DNA of 64,000 nucleotides, from contig NZ_AJYA01000002.1 in NCBI RefSeq assembly GCF_000265075.1, forward strand, positions 186,001 to 250,000, in the 5' to 3' direction. Source of the stretch: Nitritalea halalkaliphila LW7 (lineage in GTDB: Bacteria > Bacteroidota > Bacteroidia > Cytophagales > Cyclobacteriaceae). Made by a program: the position numbers and the translations under genes. Shown here piece by piece: positions 1-9,779 of this stretch (positions are counted from its first letter, which is position 1; each line of letters begins with the position of its first letter). A model generated the notes under the pieces. That model was not told the origin of the DNA. It did not search any database and saw only the letters and a list, made by a program, of their open reading frames with translations.

Positions 1-18
1 AACATACAAAACCCAAAT

Positions 19-1296
19 ATGGCTTACATAGAACCGGCTCCCATTAAGGATAAAGAAAATCCTTTGGAGTCTATGATGGAAAGATTTAACATCGCGGCAG
101 AGAAATTAGGACTTTCGAATGAGGTCTATAATGTATTAAAAAATCCTGCCAAGCAAGTTATCGTCTCCCTGCCCATCACCATGGATGATGGTAGGATAGA
201 GGTATTTGAGGGGATTCGCGTGATCCACTCGAACATTTTGGGTCCGGCGAAGGGAGGTATCCGATTCGCACCAGATGTGCACTTAGATGAGGTACGTGCG
301 CTAGCCGCTTGGATGACATGGAAGTGTGCTGTCGTAGATATTCCCTACGGTGGTGGAAAAGGAGGGGTGAAGTGTAACCCACGTGAGATGTCACGGGGAG
401 AAATCGAGCGCCTCATGCGTGCATATACCACGGCGATGATCGACGTTTTCGGTCCTGACAAAGACATTCCTGCTCCAGATATGGGTACCGGGCCTCGCGA
501 GATGGCTTGGTTAATGGACCAGTACTCGAAGGCGCATGGCATGACGGTAAATGCAGTGGTGACGGGCAAGCCGCTCGTGTTAGGCGGTTCCCTAGGCCGA
601 ACAGAGGCTACAGGTCGCGGCGTGATGGTTTCTGCGCTGGCTGCCATGCAGAAATTAAAAATCAACCCTTTCCAAGCGACATGTGCGGTGCAGGGATTCG
701 GTAATGTAGGTTCTTGGGCTGCTCAGCTTTTAGAGGAGCGCGGTCTCAAGATCACTGCGATTTCGGATATTTCAGGTGCCTATCAGAATGAAAATGGTAT
801 CGATATTCAGGCTGCTATTCAGTACCGTGACGGAAATAATGGTACCCTAGAAGGTTTTGACGGCGCCGAGAAGCTAAGCGATCCGATGGAGCTTTTAGAG
901 CTGGACGTGGATGTACTCGTGCCTGCTGCGGTAGAGGATGTTATCACGATTAAAAACGTAGATAAGATTAAGGCCAAGCTGATCGTAGAAGGTGCTAATG
1001 GGCCTACTTCTGCACGTGCGGATGCGATTATTAATGAAAAGGGCATCATGGCTGTTCCCGATATTTTAGCGAATGCGGGCGGTGTGACCGTTTCCTATTT
1101 CGAGTGGGTACAAAACCGTCTTGGCTATAAGTGGACGGCAGAGCGTGTCAACAGACGCTCGGATCGTATCATGAAGGATGCTTTCGACCATGTGTATGAG
1201 GCTTCGATCAAGTATGACGTGCCGATGCGTATCGCGGCGTACATCGTCGCTATCGACAAGGTAGCAAAAACTTATACCTTCCGCGGCGGTTTCTAA
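19..1296 (+). CDS. gdhA: Glutamate dehydrogenase (Glu/Leu/Phe/Val dehydrogenase family)
   Basis: NAD(P)-dependent oxidative deamination of glutamate to 2-oxoglutarate, or the reverse, in the cytoplasm. The 425-residue length is normal for the hexameric bacterial enzyme. The substrate domain holds the lysine-bearing stretches TWKCAVVDIPYGGGKGG (about residues 100-116) and APDMGTGPREMAW. The coenzyme domain has the Rossmann glycine motif GFGNVGSWAA near residue 226, followed by the family segment VEGANGPTSARAD. The ORF is intact. Coenzyme preference cannot be read with confidence. A hairpin terminator follows. A second, leucine-dehydrogenase-like member of the superfamily lies at 41389-42488, so the two probably differ in substrate. 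Confidence 0.95.
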   Translation: MAYIEPAPIKDKENPLESMMERFNIAAEKLGLSNEVYNVLKNPAKQVIVSLPITMDDGRIEVFEGIRVIHSNILGPAKGGIRFAPDVHLDEVRALAAWMTWKCAVVDIPYGGGKGGVKCNPREMSRGEIERLMRAYTTAMIDVFGPDKDIPAPDMGTGPREMAWLMDQYSKAHGMTVNAVVTGKPLVLGGSLGRTEATGRGVMVSALAAMQKLKINPFQATCAVQGFGNVGSWAAQLLEERGLKITAISDISGAYQNENGIDIQAAIQYRDGNNGTLEGFDGAEKLSDPMELLELDVDVLVPAAVEDVITIKNVDKIKAKLIVEGANGPTSARADAIINEKGIMAVPDILANAGGVTVSYFEWVQNRLGYKWTAERVNRRSDRIMKDAFDHVYEASIKYDVPMRIAAYIVAIDKVAKTYTFRGGF

Positions 1297-1325
1297 ACGG
1301 CATACAGGATTTCTTTCTATATTTG

Positions 1326-1356
1326 AGGCTGTGTATGTGTGCACAGCCTTTTCTTT
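1326..1356 (+). terminator. Rho-independent terminator after gdhA
   Basis: GGCTGTG (1327-1333) pairs with CACAGCC (1342-1348) around a short loop, followed by TTTTCTTT. It lies 30 bases after the gdhA stop and before psd. Confidence 0.7.
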
Positions 1357-1374
1357 GACTTATCCCCTAAACCT

Positions 1375-2036
1375 ATGAGCATTCATAAAGAAGGCAGATC
1401 GCTCCTATTTTGGCTCCTACTGGTATTGGTAGCCCTAAATGCGGCTCTCCACTTTGGTTTTCCTGAAGCTGGGCAGCTGCATAACAGTGCACTCTTAGTG
1501 AGTGTGGTTTTCTATCTGCTTATTCTTCAGTTTTTCCGAAACCTTTCGTGCCACTGCCTCAGGATGAGCAGCTGGTCTATGCCCCTGCAGATGGCAAGGT
1601 CGTGGTGATCGAAGAGGCTTTCGAAGATGAATTTCTGAAGGAAAAGCGTAAGCAGGTTTCCATTTTCATGTCTCCTGTAAATGTGCACGTGAATCGGGCG
1701 CCTATTCCGGGGAAAGTCGCGTATTTTAAGTACCACCCGGGTAAGTACCTCGTGGCTTGGCATCCGAAATCGAGCACTGAAAACGAGCGGACTTCCATGG
1801 TGCTGCAGCATCCAAATGGTGTACAGATTATGGTGCGCCAAATCGCTGGAGCGCTAGCGCGCCGCATCAAGTGGTATGTGGACGCGGGCACGGTGCTCCC
1901 GGCAGGAGGTGAGTTTGGTTTTATCAAGTTCGGTTCGCGGGTAGACTTATACCTTCCGCTGGATGCAGAAATTTTGGTCCAGATGGACCAAAAGACCAAG
2001 GGAGGCCGTACGCCTATCGCGCGTCTGAAGCGCTAA
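1375..2036 (+). CDS. psd: Phosphatidylserine decarboxylase, short type (frameshifted)
   Basis: Pyruvoyl enzyme that decarboxylates phosphatidylserine to phosphatidylethanolamine at the inner membrane. Starting at ATG 1375, the first part gives an N-terminal membrane segment (LLFWLLLVLVALNAALHFGF) ending in QFFRN. The rest continues in another frame from about 1548 (VPLPQDEQLVYAPADGKV) to the stop. It carries the conserved ending FIKFGSRVDLYLP, whose Gly-Ser is the self-cleavage and pyruvoyl site. Adding one C to the run at 1541-1546 restores FFRNPFVPLPQDE and a product of about 220 residues, typical of the short class. I therefore treat the break as a sequence error. Confidence 0.88.
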
Positions 2037-2520
2037 CCCGCTGCCGCATCCGCCAGTAGTTGCCCATAAGCAAGGCGAGTAAAAATAAGCTAGTCCAAGT
2101 TAACCACTTCCACACGCTGGAGGTGGTTTTTTTTTGCTCTAGGAGGGCATCTTCTGCCTGTGCTAACCGTTCTTTCAGCTGTCTGTTTTCCCGTTCGAGG
2201 CGCTGCATGACGAATTTGTAGTCGTTTTTTTCGTAGGTCATCTCCGAGGCGACGATTTGCTGCTGGAGTTCCAGCTCTTGGATGATGAGATTGTCTTTTT
2301 GGAGGATACGCTCCAGCCAAGCATTGGTCTCCTGCATGTCTTTTTTGGTGCGATTACCGAAGATCCCTGACTTATTCGCTTCAGAGGCTTTCCATGCTTG
2401 ATGGAGGGCCGCTCGGTCTTCGAGGAGCTTTTCCAGTTTGGCCTGGGCCATCGTCTGTAGGGGCAGGGCTAGCGCAAAGAGCAGCAAGAGGCCGGTTCGG
2501 GTGAGCTGTTGCAGATGCAT
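2014..2520 (-). CDS. Secreted/anchored coiled-coil protein, function unknown
   Basis: 168 residues. An N-terminal signal peptide (LLLLFALALPLQTMAQA) is followed by a charged, Glu/Gln/Leu-rich region (about residues 30-130) that looks like a long coiled coil. A single C-terminal membrane helix (WLTWTSLFLLALLMGNYW) and a basic tail end it. The protein is probably periplasmic and anchored by its C-terminus. It is convergent with psd and the two stop regions overlap by 23 bases. No enzymatic motif is visible and I do not recognise a named family. Confidence 0.7.
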   Translation of the reverse strand: MHLQQLTRTGLLLLFALALPLQTMAQAKLEKLLEDRAALHQAWKASEANKSGIFGNRTKKDMQETNAWLERILQKDNLIIQELELQQQIVASEMTYEKNDYKFVMQRLERENRQLKERLAQAEDALLEQKKTTSSVWKWLTWTSLFLLALLMGNYWRMRQRVSASDAR

Positions 2521-2819
2521 GCTGTGAATTCTTTTTGTAATACCTGCTCAAGTTCAAAAAATATGCCGAAGGTGGTGCAGGACGGCAGGTCGGTGGCCAA
2601 GCGTATACGGGAAGGTCAGTTTTTTTGGTAACTGGACGTAGAATTGGTAAGTGTGGCTTTTCGCTGTATATCTGTAGGGGTTTTGGGCATAGCTGCAGGC
2701 TGCTCGTCTGAAATGAGGACATAAAAGGACTATTTTTAGTGGGGAGCACTCCGTACGAAGTAGTTTTTGCGCTACTTTCCTACTATCTTAAGCAAAATAT
2801 TCTTTTTAAATCTTTTTTT
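2521..2819. other. Intergenic region, nothing recognised
   Basis: About 300 bases between the divergently transcribed coiled-coil protein and the HNH-like gene. It presumably holds both promoters, but I see no clean TTTG / TAnnTTTG pair, hairpin or RNA gene. Confidence 0.4.
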
Positions 2820-3266
2820 ATGAGTCAAAAGCAAATAGATACTAGCCCGAATCGACCCTACTGGCGTTTTGAAATCGATCAGGTATTCGCGGCACGGAAA
2901 GCCCAGATGCACCAGGAGGCACAGCGCCGAGGAGGTGGTGTGGCACTTTTTGAAGATTGTTATACAGGTAAAACCCTTCGAGGAGGAGAGGATTACCACT
3001 ACGAGCACATCTTCTCTGCGGAGGAAATTTTTATGCGCTACCGCGATCGCCTGACGAATGCGCAGATCGCGGAGCTGGTGAATTGTCCAGAAAACATAGG
3101 CGTTACGTTAGCTACGATTAACCGCAGCAAGGGGAAAAAAAGCGTGGGTGAATGGTTGGCTGATACGGCGAAGCTGGCGCAGCTCGGTGTGGATCCTGCA
3201 CGTGTGCGTGCTGCCGCCCGCCGGGCAGAAGAAGGAATCGCGCGTGCTTTTCAGCGTATGCGTTAG
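2820..3266 (+). CDS. Small HNH-like nuclease domain protein
   Basis: 148 residues from ATG 2820. An upstream in-frame ATG at 2739 would add a hydrophobic tail that does not fit the rest. The central part has the order expected of an HNH (beta-beta-alpha metal) finger: a CYTGKTL strand pair, HYEHIFSAEEI with the Glu-His pair, then ENIGVTLATINRSKGKKS, which resembles the Asn/Asn-Lys end of HNH domains. The C-terminal 45 residues are helical and Arg/Ala-rich, possibly DNA-binding. There is no signal peptide and no neighbouring toxin-delivery or restriction gene. The assignment rests on motif reading only. It could be a housekeeping nuclease or an orphan effector domain. Confidence 0.5.
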   Translation: MSQKQIDTSPNRPYWRFEIDQVFAARKAQMHQEAQRRGGGVALFEDCYTGKTLRGGEDYHYEHIFSAEEIFMRYRDRLTNAQIAELVNCPENIGVTLATINRSKGKKSVGEWLADTAKLAQLGVDPARVRAAARRAEEGIARAFQRMR

Positions 3267-3301
3267 TTGAGCTGTCCATACGTTTTCAGGGTTTGCTTTT
3301 C

Positions 3302-4209
3302 TTAAAAGAACAAGCTCGCCAGTGGGATGAGCAGCAAGGAGAGGAGCATGGATACGAGCACCCATGTGGCAGTGGCACCTTCGTCGGCATCGAGGTAGCT
3401 GGCAAAGAGGGTGACGTTCGCGGCGATCGGAAAGAGTGGGAGTAGGGCCATCATGTGGAGGCTTTCTTCTTCCAGCCAGCCGAAAAACTGCCGCTCTAAG
3501 AAGAGTAGGAGCCCTGTAAGCAGGACGCCCGCTACAAGGCGGATTCCCATCATTTCTGCGAGGAAGCGTTTATTTAAGCGTTTAAAGTTGACCTCCGTAA
3601 GGTTCATTCCGATGATTAGCATGCCTCCGATGGAGACGGCTACGCCGAAGGCTTTGGCGCTAGCCGAAAGCCAGTCGGGACTGGAGATGTCTCCCCAGCG
3701 GAGCCCCGCAGCTAAGAGAAAGGCATACACAAAAGGGATTTTGAAGACTCGAAGTAGGGCTTGGCGCATGGTGTGCGTGCTTTTAGCGACCTGGTAGAAG
3801 CCGATGATGTCCCCGTACAGGCGGTGCCGATGTAGATGCAGATGAGCAGGGTGACGCTGTCGGGCCCGAAGAGTGCCAGCACGGTAGGGATGCCGAAAAA
3901 CGCGACATTGTAGAAAGAAAAGGAGCTTTGGATCAAGCCCCGCTCGGCCTCAGGTGCCCGAAAGCGATGAAAGAAATGGGCGGGGAGTAGCATGCCCAGG
4001 GCCAGTAAAAAGCCCATTAGGGGCAGGATTTTTAGGCTTTCGGCCTCCGCTTTTAGGACATGGTTGACGATGAGAACCGGCATAAGCACAAAGAGCATCG
4101 GTACGGTCACCCAAGCTTTAGGGAGATATTCTTTTCGGCTAAGCCAGTAACCTAGGGGCACGCAGAGCAGGTAGGGGAAGATGCCTTTCAGAAATTCAAA
4201 CAGCATCAT
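3302..4209 (-). CDS. AEC-family (auxin efflux carrier-like) permease (frameshifted)
   Basis: Membrane permease of the AEC family, whose bacterial members export small organic acids or amino acids. The N-terminal half (4209 to about 3822) shows the typical GIFPYLLCVPLGYWLSRK opening and NVAFFGIPTVLALFG. The C-terminal half is in another frame (GMLIIGMNLTEVNF, LPLFPIAANVTLFASYLDAD). One G missing at 3820-3821 (a C on the coding strand) explains the break: restored, the join reads GTALYGDIIGFYQVAKS. The product is about 302 residues with around ten membrane segments, normal for the family. Its stop lies 35 bases from that of the convergent HNH-like gene. Substrate unknown. Confidence 0.8.
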
Positions 4210-5706
4210 AGTGTTGGATTTTAAAGAGGAGCTCTTCCACTAATGTTTCGATGCTGCGGACATTAAACCAGACGGCATTTACGTCCATGAGGATACCGTT
4301 TACGAGGTGGCCTGTGGCGAAGAGGCCTTTACCAGAATGCGGCGCCATGACCTGAAGGGTGCGGTAATTCACTAAGGCGCCACCTACGGGATACTCTTGC
4401 ACGATGCTTTTAGCGAGCATGGCCTGAATGAGGGGGTCGTCCATGTCACTCAGCTTGGAGGGGCTGCCTGTGGCGTTTACCAGAAGGTCTACTTCTAAAG
4501 GGTCTCCTTTTTTTCGGTGCATGCGGAAACCCTCAGCGGTTTTTTCAGGGTGTGTGAAGTGGGGGTAGACCGACAGCCGGCCACTAGCAAAGAGTTTTTG
4601 AAGGCGTTTTGCGTTCGGAAGGGGCATGGCGTGCCGGTTCGTGGCCCAGTGCCCGCCGAGGTGCCGCATGAACTTGACCTTTTCTCGCGTGCTCATGTCG
4701 TTCCAGATGGTGGAGGAGTCGTAGCGTAAGGCATACGCGATGTTCATAAGCAGATCTCCTCCGCTTTCTGCCGACTGAATGTCTTCTTCCAGGCAGGCGG
4801 CCGCAGATTTTCCGATACGGTTAAAGGAGGAGAGGGGCTTGTTTTCGCCGCTTTGGTGCTGGTATTCCTTTTCGAAAAGCGCATAGAGATCCACCGTGCG
4901 GATACGCTGCAAGTTGTGCCGCGCGATGCGGTGCACTTCGGGGACAGTGAGGAATTTGCGGTCGATGGGGCGATTTTCTACAGGCTGGACTTTGGGCATC
5001 AGCCATCTGGGGAAAAAAGGGAGATTTTTCCGGTGTAGCCATTATCTTCCAGTGTCATGATGGTGTCGATGGCACTGAGGCTGGAGCCTAAAACGCCGAT
5101 ATGTTCGGACGTCGAAATTTTTTCGATGAGCGGGCGGCTGGGCCAGGGGAAGGGGATGTAGGCCTCATACTGTCGAAAGCTTAAAAAATTCTGCGGTTTC
5201 GGGGTGCCGAGGGCCAGGACGACGAAATTTGCGGTGTGGACGCCTCCGGCACTGTCATGCAGGACGTACTGGTCTTTATCCTGATCGAGGTCCACTACCT
5301 CTGTATTTTTTACACAGACGGAGATGCCCGTTCGGTTAGCCATAGCGAGGTAGCGGTCGGCTTGTTCGGCTAGGTAATCTCCGTATAAGAAGCGGGCGGT
5401 GTAGGTATCGTTCCATTCGCCTTCTCCGTGGACAAGGTCGGAATCGCGTGTTTTGCGGTCTGCCACCCAGTCTGTAAAGTGGGCGGGCTCTTTCGCGTAG
5501 ACGCCCATTAGGTCGGTGGGTGTATTTAGAAGGTGGCCTTTTTCCTCTGAGCCGAAAGCTAGTCCATATCCGAGGGTTTTTTCCTTCTCGAACCAGTCGA
5601 TGCGGATGCTGTCTTGTAGGCCAAACTGATGAATTTTTATAAAGAGTTCGATAAAAGAGGCGACCCCGCAGGCCCCGCCTCCGACGATAGCGATCGTTTG
5701 CTTCAT
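4196..5706 (-). CDS. FAD/NAD(P)-binding protein, YdhS-like (frameshifted)
   Basis: Predicted flavoprotein oxidoreductase. The N-terminus has the dinucleotide motif IAIVGGGACGVA (residues 5-16), then GYGLAFGSEEKGHLLNTP, typical of the FAD-NAD(P)-binding family (PF13454-like). A second nucleotide motif, HIGVLGSSLSAID, lies around residue 207. The frame breaks near 4999-5003. Restoring one base gives FSPDGLMPKVQPVEN and a product of about 503 residues. The C-terminal half contains LVNATGSPSKLSDMDDPLIQ and a final GKGLFATGHLVNG segment. The AEC permease gene starts inside its 3' end, suggesting co-transcription. The substrate is unknown. Confidence 0.82.
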
Positions 5707-5823
5707 GGGTAAATTTATAGTGGTTGTCTTCTTTTTATGGCTAAAGCCACAAAGGTCAGGCCACGATCACTTCCGCAAACGTATTTTTTAATTATTCCTT
5801 GATGGCGTGGAAATAATCCTTTT

Positions 5824-6209
5824 TTAGCGTCGCGTTTTCTTTTTGCCCGGAACGGGCCGGTTTACCCGATGAAAAACGCCTCTACGCTTCGTGTTCATGT
5901 AGAAGTTATAGAGGTAGTTCGCCGCGAAAACGGTAATGGTAAGTGGAATAAATAGGGAGGGCGCCATGGTTTGATGCCGATCAAAATAAAGAAGGTGGCG
6001 ATCATCCCGGCTTTGAAGGTGGTATGGCTTTCTGGGTAGAGCGGCCGTGTGATGTACAGGGAAGCCGCCTCGAGGAAGGCGACCAGCACCAGCATATACG
6101 TGAGGACCAGTGCCAGACTGACCTTTGGATCCCACGTGGCGTACAGGATGCCCGTAGAAACCAAGACGAAACTCATCGTCTGGAGGGAGAGGTGCATGCG
6201 TTCTTTCAT
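5824..6209 (-). CDS. Small integral membrane protein, function unknown (frameshifted)
   Basis: The first frame gives three hydrophobic stretches (MSFVLVSTGILYATW, LALVLTYMLVLVAFLEAASLYI, GMIATFFILIGI). After about 5970 the other frame continues with SLFIPLTITVFAANYLYNFYMN and a very basic tail (NRPVPGKKKTRR). One base missing from the short T run at 5970-5972 (A on the coding strand) joins them into about 128 residues with four membrane segments. I do not recognise a family. Confidence 0.55.
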
Positions 6210-6261
6210 AGGAAAGCGTTTAGAGGATAAGGTGAAGGAATGTTTTGCTTTTGTAAGCTAT

Positions 6262-6296
6262 TAAAAAAGGTATTGGGGCGCAAGGGCCCCAATGCT
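6262..6296 (-). terminator. Terminator after the DPP-IV peptidase gene
   Basis: On the minus strand ATTGGGGC pairs with GCCCCAAT around a short loop, followed by ACCTTTTTT. It sits immediately downstream of the peptidase stop. Confidence 0.75.
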
Positions 6297-6299
6297 TTC

Positions 6300-8489
6300 T
6301 TATAATTTTCTTTTGATGAAATCCGTCATCAGGCTGTACAGGTGCCACGTGGTGTTTCCTCCATAAATACCATGATTTCGGTTCGGATAGTACATGGTCT
6401 CAAACTGCTTATCGGCAGCGATCAAAGCATCGACTAAATCCACCGCGTTTTGGTAGTGCACATTATCATCGCCTGTACCGTGGATGAGTAGAAGTTCGCC
6501 CTTCAACTTATCTACATGGGTGATCGGGTTATAGGCGTCATAGCCTTCTGCATTCAGCTGTGGCGTCTGCAGGTAGCGCTCTGTGTAGATGGTATCGTAG
6601 TAGCGCCAGGTGGTAACGGGAGCCACGGCGATGGCTGCTTTAAAGACATCGTTTCCGAGCATGAGTGCCAGTGAGGACATGTAGCCCCCATAGGACCAGC
6701 CCCAGATGCCAATGCGGCTGGCGTCGATATGCGGAAGGGCTCCAAGCTGGCGTGCCGCGGCGATCTGGTCGGCCACTTCATGCTTGCCTAAGTTGGCGTA
6801 GGTGACATGTTTAAAGTCTCTGCCCCGTGCGCCTGTTCCGCGGTTATCTACGCAGACGACGATATAGCCTTCCGCCACTAGGTGCTGGTGCCAAAAGTCC
6901 CGTGCGCCTCCCCAGCTGTCGGTCACTTGCTGGAGCCGGGGCCCCCATAGACGAACATCAGGACAGGGTACTGCTTATTCGGGTCGAAATTTACGGGCTT
7001 CAACTGGTACGCGTTTAGCGGTGTACCATCGGCGCCGTCCAGCTGAAAAAACTCCTTAGGGGCCAGTTGAAATCCTTTTAGCCGCTCCCGTAGGGCTGCA
7101 TTATCTTCTAAGGTACTGAGCAGTTTGCCGTTACTTTCGTGCAGGGTCACTGTCATCGGGCTATCCGCCGCGGAGTGATAGTTGATAAAATAGCGGAAAT
7201 CCTTACTCATACTCACGCGGTGCGTACCTTTCGCGGTGGTGAGCTGTTTTTTTCCTTTGCCGTTAAGGCCCACCACATACACGTGCCGCTCCAGAGGAGA
7301 GGCTTCCGAGGAGATGAAGTAAAGCTTACCGGCCTTCTCGTCCACGCCGATCAGGCTGTTCACCTCGAAAGGCCCATCTGTCAGCTGCCGAATCAGGCTG
7401 CCATCGTTAGCGTGGTGGTAGATATGCTTGTAGCCGTTCTGTTCGGAGGTACGGATAAAACCCTTATTTTGGCCCAGAAACAGGAAGTTATCGTTATAGT
7501 TGAGGTCCACATAGGTGGCGGCTTTCTCCTGTAGGAGCAGGGTGGAGCGCCCGTCTGCTGGGTTAGCATAGAAGAAATCGAGCTGGTTCTGTAGGCGGTT
7601 TAGCCGGATGTAGGCGAGCTGCTGGCTGTCTGCGGTCCAGTAGATGCGTGGCAGGTACTGATCTGTTTCGCTGCCGCTGTCCACGGTGGTGGTTTGGCCG
7701 CTGGCCAAATCGTAGATGTGGATACTGGTTTGCGCGTTTTTTTTCGCCAGCCTTCGGATATTTAAATTTATAATCTTCGGGGTACAGACTCCCCCACAGC
7801 TGCATGTTAAATTCGGGAACTTCGCGTTCATCGAAGCGGATGAAGGCCAGTTTTTTGCCGTCAGGCGACCATTCGAAGGCCTTCGACATGGAGAATTCCT
7901 CTTCATATACCCAGTCGGCGGAGCCGTTTATGATGGCGTTCCACTGGCCGTCTACGGTGACACGGCGGACTTCTCCTGTGGCTAGCGCTGCGATGTAGAG
8001 GTCGTTTTCGTAGACGAAAGCTACCTGCTTGTTATCAGGCGAGAGGGTAGCGTGCATGATTTTTTTTCCATCCATGAGGGTGGTTACCTGTCCGCTGGCC
8101 CGGTCGAAGACGTGGAAAATAGCCTTGCGGGAGCGACGATAGATGCTTTCCGGCTCGGTTTCGAGTAGCAGCATGCTCTCATCGGGGTTAAAGGCATAGG
8201 CGCTGATGCGCAAACCGAGGGCGGCTCCATCGGCGATGACGGCGGTCTGCTTGCCAGTGGCGAGCTCCATTTGCACGACTTTAGTGGCCCCGTTTTCGCG
8301 GCTTAGGGAGCTGTAAAAACGGCCATCGTTCATCCAGTTGATGCCTGTGACGCTGCGCTGGTTAAAGGCATCCGAGCGAAACACATCTTCTAGCGTGATC
8401 GGGCGCGCCTCCTGTGCCTCGACCTGCTGTGCCCCACCTAGTCTGAGCAGTGCACATAGGCTAAAGGCTATCCAATTTCTTTTTCTCAT
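6300..8489 (-). CDS. S9B dipeptidyl peptidase IV-like serine peptidase (two frameshifts)
   Basis: Exported prolyl dipeptidyl peptidase that releases X-Pro dipeptides from peptides in the periplasm or outside. Start chosen at ATG 8489, giving MRKRNWIAFSLCALL and a signal peptide. The N-terminal DPP4 beta-propeller (EEFSMSKAFEWSPDGKKLAFIRFDE) is followed by a hydrolase domain with nucleophile Ser in GWSYGGYMS, Asp in HGTGDDNVH and His in YPNRNHGIYG. All three catalytic residues are present. The frame breaks at a T8 run, 7737-7744 (7 bases restore PKAGEKNAQTSIHIYDL), and at 6932-6933 (one base restores YGGPGSQQVTDSWGG). The rebuilt product is about 729 residues, the usual family size. Confidence 0.9.
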
Positions 8490-8708
8490 GATCGCATATT
8501 TTTGTAGGCGAATATACAGGTTTTCCCCTTGTGGCAAGGCACAATTTCGGAAAAGCGGGGGCCGAAAAGGATGGTAGGCCTGCGATTAGGCAAGTTTTCA
8601 GCCTGCCAAAAGCGGCGCGATAAGAAATCCCTTTAATTTTTCCGTTTTCATGCGGGAAGTCTGCTGTTTTTTGCAGTAATTCGTAGCACATATAAGCCGA
8701 TTTCCAGC

Positions 8709-9692
8709 ATGAAGAAAACGATCGCCTTGGTCACCGGTGGCTTTACCGGAGAGTCCGTTATTTCCCTGAAGAGTGCCGCTGTGGTGGCGCGTCTCCTCGA
8801 CCCGGAGCGGTACGAGGTGTTCACGATTTTCGTCTACCCAGGTCGCTGGTATTACGAGACGGAGGGGCAGCAGTACCCGGTGAATCTGAATGATTTTTCT
8901 TTGGATTTGCCTAGCGGCAAAGTCACTTTCGATGGGGTGTTCAACTGCCTGCATGGCTCACCTGGAGAGGACGGTAAGCTGGCGGGGTATTTTGAGCTGA
9001 TAGATATGCCTTACACTACGTGCGATGTGCTGACTTCAGCCATTACCATGAATAAAGCCTTTACCAAGGCCATCGTGGAGCCGATTCCGGAACTTTATGT
9101 GGCGAAAAGTGTGCGTTTGCAGCGCGGAGATGCGCAGGCGGCGGCGCGCGTATTAGCGGAGCTGCGCCTCCCCGTTTTTGTGAAGCCAAATAGTGGTGGG
9201 AGCAGTATCGGGATGTCGAAAGTAAAGGAGGAAGCGGCCTTAGAAGAGGCACTCCTGCGTGCTTTCCAAGAGGATTCGGAGGTGCTGGTGGAGGAATTTG
9301 TTTCCGGTAGAGAGTTTTCGATCGGTATGTATAAGGCAAAGGGCCAGGTCCATGTTTTGCCGGCCACGGAAATCGTAAGTTCTAAGGAGTTTTTTGATTT
9401 TGAGGCCAAGTATGTGGCAGGTGTCACGGAGGAAATTACTCCAGGTCGTATGTCGACAGAGGAAGTAGCGCGTGTGAAGCGCATCGCGGCTGCTGTGTAT
9501 GAGGCGCTTGGCTGCAGGGGAGCGGTCCGTATGGATTATTTCCTACGCCACGAAGATGGTAAATGCTTTTTTATCGAACTGAATACTGTTCCAGGGCAGA
9601 CCGAGACGAGCTTGATCTCCCAGCAGGTGCGTGCTGCGGGGATGGAGGTGCGCGATTTCTACACGCTGCTTATCGAGGCGATGTGGGAGTAG
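8709..9692 (+). CDS. ddl: D-alanine--D-alanine ligase
   Basis: Cytoplasmic ATP-grasp ligase that joins two D-Ala for the peptidoglycan stem peptide. 327 intact residues. Visible are the N-terminal LVTGGFTGESVISLKSA, HGSPGEDGKLAGYFELIDMP, the ATP-grasp lysine in PVFVKPNSGGSSIGMSKV, and the metal-binding end FFIELNTVPGQTETSL. It starts with ATG 8709 and has no Shine-Dalgarno, as expected for this phylum. It is divergent from the DPP-IV gene and ends before a strong bidirectional hairpin. Confidence 0.95.
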   Translation: MKKTIALVTGGFTGESVISLKSAAVVARLLDPERYEVFTIFVYPGRWYYETEGQQYPVNLNDFSLDLPSGKVTFDGVFNCLHGSPGEDGKLAGYFELIDMPYTTCDVLTSAITMNKAFTKAIVEPIPELYVAKSVRLQRGDAQAAARVLAELRLPVFVKPNSGGSSIGMSKVKEEAALEEALLRAFQEDSEVLVEEFVSGREFSIGMYKAKGQVHVLPATEIVSSKEFFDFEAKYVAGVTEEITPGRMSTEEVARVKRIAAAVYEALGCRGAVRMDYFLRHEDGKCFFIELNTVPGQTETSLISQQVRAAGMEVRDFYTLLIEAMWE

Positions 9693-9741
9693 ATTTTGGC
9701 CGTCCCGGCCAAGATCTTTTTTATCAAAAACCTTTTATGCA

Positions 9742-9779
9742 CCGTCTCCTGCTGTGTCTGCGGGAGACGGCGTTTTTTT
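9742..9779 (+). terminator. Rho-independent terminator after ddl
   Basis: CCGTCTCC (9742-9749) pairs with GGAGACGG (9763-9770), followed by CGTTTTTTT. It also stands at the end of the convergent OmpA-family gene. Confidence 0.85.
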
